Assembly: GCA_002418835.1 (NCBI GenBank)
Contig: DIEX01000020.1
Span: forward strand, 1-64,000
DNA: 64,000 nucleotides
Direction: 5' to 3'
Origin: Spirochaetia bacterium UBA5763
GTDB lineage: Bacteria; Spirochaetota; UBA4802; UBA5550
The notes under the pieces are model-generated. The model was not told the origin of the DNA and made no database searches. It saw only the letters and a list, made by a program, of their open reading frames with translations. Shown piece after piece: positions 61,477 to 64,000 of this stretch. The translations under genes were made by a program, and so were the position numbers. The number at the start of each line of letters is the position of its first letter. Positions within the stretch are counted from its first letter, which is position 1.

Positions 61477-61508
61477 CAGGCTGATCATCAACAATCACGA
61501 TCAGCCTG
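61477..61508. repeat. 10-bp inverted repeat near FIST gene end
   Basis: CAGGCTGATC (61477-61486) and GATCAGCCTG (61499-61508), perfect arms with a 12-nt loop, 36 nt beyond the stop of the minus-strand FIST gene. It may be a weak terminator (TTTATAA follows on the plus side) or a binding site. Confidence 0.45.
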
Positions 61509-61543
61509 TTTATAATGTCATTATCAGTATTTTAACTATGCTT

Positions 61544-62692
61544 CTACCAGACTGCAAGAACAGCAGTTGTATTATGAAATCCCTCAAGCGATCCACCGTA
61601 TTTTGCAAATTCCCCGTAAGATGCAAAACCGAGCATAGGACAGGAAGAGCCTATTCTCACTGCTTTTACCTGATCTTTATAATTATCACCAAGCATCATT
61701 CTCCTACCGGCGCAATCTATAACAAACTGGAACCTGGGTTCTGCCCCTTTTAATCCTTTCACAATATCACCGGTCATCTCTTTTACAGCTGAAATCATGC
61801 TTTCGGTTGTTCCATGCATTATCTGTATTTTGTCACCTGTTGAAAGCGAACCTGCCAGAACAATTGATTTGCCTATGATTGACATCGGAGTCCTTATTTT
61901 CAGTTTTTCACCGGTTAGCATTTTCACACCAACAGGAAATTGTGCAAAAAGCGTCAGAATATCCTCCCCTTTTTTGATAACATTATATTTTTCCAGTTCA
62001 TTCCTGTAAGCATCTGCGGCAGGCATATCATCAATTGTATGAATTACATTATTCTCACTTGACGTTATCCTCATCTCTTTAAGGCCGGGAACAGGCTCAA
62101 ATCCATGCCTTACCCCTATATTAACCTGTGTTCCTCCATTAATATAAGTGACAACAGCACCGCCTTCAAAAACATCCTCGTCCAGGAATACCTTTGTTTT
62201 TTTAAAAGTCCAGTTATCACCCGCAAAACCGCCGAAAACTCTCCAATGAATCGGTATATTCTTCCCAAGCTCCTTAATGAATTTTTCGCCGTCACAGGCC
62301 ATTGCATCAGCAAGTATAAAAAGAGTATGCCCCATGCCTTTTGCAGGATGAATTTTTTTTGATATGTCAGACGAAACAGATGAATAATCCCCATCCTTAA
62401 ACATTACTTTCAGAGGCTGGACTTCAACTTCATCTCCGCATAAAAATCCCCCTGAAACTGAGTTCATTCCGATCCCCCTTTCAGTAAATGAGGCACCCCC
62501 AGTAGTGGCACCTATAACAGGTATACTGGTCAGCAATTTTATTTTTTTAACTATTTTTTTTATATCTGCACTTATTGGCAAGTAAACCACTGCCAGTTTT
62601 GGCGTCTCTTTACAGGCACCGAATTTTTCTGAAATTTCCTTTTCCAGTTCCTCATCATTCATTATAACCGGACCGAATGTTACAAGCTGCAT
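61544..62692 (-). CDS. FIST domain sensory protein (FIST_N + FIST_C)
   Basis: 382 aa, soluble. FIST_N region about 10-200 (LAVVYLPISADIKKIVKKIK, VIGATTGGASFTERG, FILADAMACDGEKF, WRVFGGFAGDNWTF) and FIST_C about 220-370 (NPYR-like NELEKYN, TPMSIIGKSIVLAGSLSTGD). It ends FASYGEFAKYGGSLEGFHNTTAVLAVW, the usual FIST_C tail (GEI...N.T). FIST proteins bind small ligands, thought to be amino acids, and feed two-component or c-di-GMP signalling. It is divergent from the PAS/GAF sensor at 62968. Confidence 0.88.
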   Translation of the reverse strand: MQLVTFGPVIMNDEELEKEISEKFGACKETPKLAVVYLPISADIKKIVKKIKLLTSIPVIGATTGGASFTERGIGMNSVSGGFLCGDEVEVQPLKVMFKDGDYSSVSSDISKKIHPAKGMGHTLFILADAMACDGEKFIKELGKNIPIHWRVFGGFAGDNWTFKKTKVFLDEDVFEGGAVVTYINGGTQVNIGVRHGFEPVPGLKEMRITSSENNVIHTIDDMPAADAYRNELEKYNVIKKGEDILTLFAQFPVGVKMLTGEKLKIRTPMSIIGKSIVLAGSLSTGDKIQIMHGTTESMISAVKEMTGDIVKGLKGAEPRFQFVIDCAGRRMMLGDNYKDQVKAVRIGSSCPMLGFASYGEFAKYGGSLEGFHNTTAVLAVW

Positions 62693-62967
62693 ATTATTTC
62701 TCCTTAATTCTATAAAGTATAAACTCCTGTTGAATCCTGTAAGATGTTCAACTCAGGAACAATAGAGTATCATAATTAAACAATAAGCTGCATGTACCGG
62801 ATAACTGTCAATAATCAGCAATTTAAAACTTAACGACCTAAACGTCTTGAACGAATAATCTAAATAATATAAGACAGATTTGACTTAAACACTTCCACAA
62901 CAATTGTCAGGTACAGGTTGACTGAGGATGCAAAAGATATTACATTAAGAATGAAGCTTTATACCTG

Positions 62968-64000
62968 ATGTCCGGACAGAACATGATGAAAAAGAAAAGT
63001 AATGATGCCTGCAATATTGAATCTGAAAGCATAAGTGTTAAGTCTCTTCTTAATGCATCACTTGACGCAGCATTTCTTTTCAATACAGAAGGTGAACTGG
63101 TTACAATGAACAGGGAAGCTCTTAACAGGCTGAGGAGCACAAAGCCTGGTCTTAAAAATAAATCCTACAGTTTTTTCATAGGAAAAAAATTTGCGGAATT
63201 TTACTCCGCTGATTTTATTTCAGAATGTGAAAAATGCAGAAAATCCGTCCTTAAAACAAAAAAACCGAAAAAATTTGAGTATAACCTTAATGGCAGAATC
63301 CTGGAAATTATTTCATACCCGGTTCAGGATAAAGATAATCCATGCTGTAATTTTGCTGTCTATTCCAGGGATATTACAAAAGAACTTGAAGCAGAAAAAA
63401 AATTAAAAAAACGCGACGAACAGTTTAAAAAACTGATAGAGAATATGTATGCAGGCTATTTTATCACAGATCGTAAAGGCATAATAACATACATAAATGA
63501 TTCAATAAAAAAAAGAGGCGGATTCAATGAGACTGAGCTCATTGGCAGAAATATCATTGACCTGTTCCCCTTTGATGAAATAAAAAAAGTAAAGCGGGCC
63601 ATTGATAAAGTTAAAAATAACGAGATGGTAAAGTTTGAGTCAAAATTTTTAACTAAAAAAAATGAAATGCTGACACTTATTTTTGCAGTTTCACCACTGT
63701 TAACTGAATACGGCGAATATAACGGGATGCAGGCTACCACTACTGATGTAACCCTCCTGAATGAAACCAGAGAAAAACTGCAATATCACATCGAATTTGA
63801 AAAAAAGATTATTGAAATATCTTCAAGCTTTATCAATTTACAGTTTTCAGAAATTGACAAAGCTGTTCTTAATGCCATGAATATCATAGGCCATTTCAAT
63901 AATGAAGAGAGACTGATTCTTTATCTCCTGAACAGCGATCATTCATTATTCTACAAATCTTATGAATGGGTTCTATTAAAAAAATCCCGGGGAGATCTTT
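62968..64000 (+). CDS. PAS-PAS-GAF sensor protein, 5' part (continues past the window)
   Basis: Open to the window edge (at least 344 codons, no stop). ATG 62968; a second in-frame ATG pair at 62983 with GGA 7 nt upstream is also possible. First PAS (about 20-140: LNASLDAAFLFNTEGELVTMN...VYSRDITKELEAEKK), second PAS (about 148-262: LIENMYAGYFITDRKGIITYI...MQATTTDVTLLNET), then the start of a GAF domain (FEKKIIEISSSFINLQFSEI...LILYLLNSDHSLFYKSYEW). Such proteins usually end in a GGDEF, EAL or histidine kinase domain, which lies outside the window. Divergent neighbour: FIST protein, a likely signalling partner. Confidence 0.8.
   Translation, partial: MSGQNMMKKKSNDACNIESESISVKSLLNASLDAAFLFNTEGELVTMNREALNRLRSTKPGLKNKSYSFFIGKKFAEFYSADFISECEKCRKSVLKTKKPKKFEYNLNGRILEIISYPVQDKDNPCCNFAVYSRDITKELEAEKKLKKRDEQFKKLIENMYAGYFITDRKGIITYINDSIKKRGGFNETELIGRNIIDLFPFDEIKKVKRAIDKVKNNEMVKFESKFLTKKNEMLTLIFAVSPLLTEYGEYNGMQATTTDVTLLNETREKLQYHIEFEKKIIEISSSFINLQFSEIDKAVLNAMNIIGHFNNEERLILYLLNSDHSLFYKSYEWVLLKKSRGDL

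Overview
The window looks like part of the chromosome of a diderm (Gram-negative-type), environmental bacterium of moderate-to-low GC. Many products have signal peptides or loose lipoprotein boxes (FSC, SSC, VSC), TPR, PEGA, FecR and WG-repeat proteins are common, and PAS-rich hybrid kinases, a HAMP-less chemoreceptor, bacteriohemerythrin and YhhN all occur. This mixture fits a spirochaete-like lineage (Spirochaetota, possibly leptospire-related) better than a proteobacterium. That is inference: the window has no rRNA, tRNA or ribosomal protein gene to settle it. I saw no phage, IS transposase or CRISPR array.

Layout. 0-15 kb: a Tim44/TerB-like membrane protein, two multi-PAS hybrid or HWE-type histidine kinases, a TPR lipoprotein plus CsgG-like/PEGA/TPR protein operon, a STAS protein facing a small PAS protein across an 18-bp perfect inverted repeat, and a membrane chemoreceptor. 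14-24 kb: a CoA-transferase, FN3 and GLUG surface proteins, a crotonase, a radical SAM/HhH protein, a large unknown exported protein and a bacteriohemerythrin. 24-34 kb: duplicated FecR lipoproteins and a protein made of two tandem copies of a small beta module that also opens the FN3/barrel protein at 16-17.6 kb; then YhhN, coiled-coil and HAMP-like proteins, a DsbC-like disulfide isomerase, a pentapeptide-repeat protein and a membrane protein with a cyclic-nucleotide-binding domain.

34.4-48.1 kb is the most striking region. A single minus-strand cluster encodes seven exported proteins that I read as divergent MACPF (membrane-attack-complex/perforin) proteins. Six are paralogues sharing an LGRGY motif, a CGxYY-type version of the MACPF signature, a VVPW block and six invariant cysteines. 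The seventh carries two MACPF-like regions, one with a canonical YGTHY signature, followed by MORN repeats. The first gene encodes a long helical exported protein with a hydrophobic centre, and the last a small exported Cache-domain protein. The DsbC-like gene nearby could serve disulfide formation in these cysteine-rich products. The second MACPF gene has an 11-bp stem that would bury its ATG start codon.

48.6-54.5 kb: a small cysteine-containing exported protein, then an apparent cysteine synthase - transketolase - RuBisCO-like protein operon, an unusual metabolic grouping, and a WG-repeat protein. 54.9-64 kb: an RND transporter without an adaptor gene, a DedA protein, an ArsC-like/C_GCAxxG_C_C redox pair, an ECF sigma factor with putative membrane anti-sigma and MotA/ExbB-like genes, a FIST-domain protein, and the start of a PAS/GAF sensor that runs off the window. 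Short palindromic intergenic repeats occur at about 9.3, 14.3, 19.0, 20.4 and 25.5 kb; one of them supplies the stop codon of the radical SAM gene.
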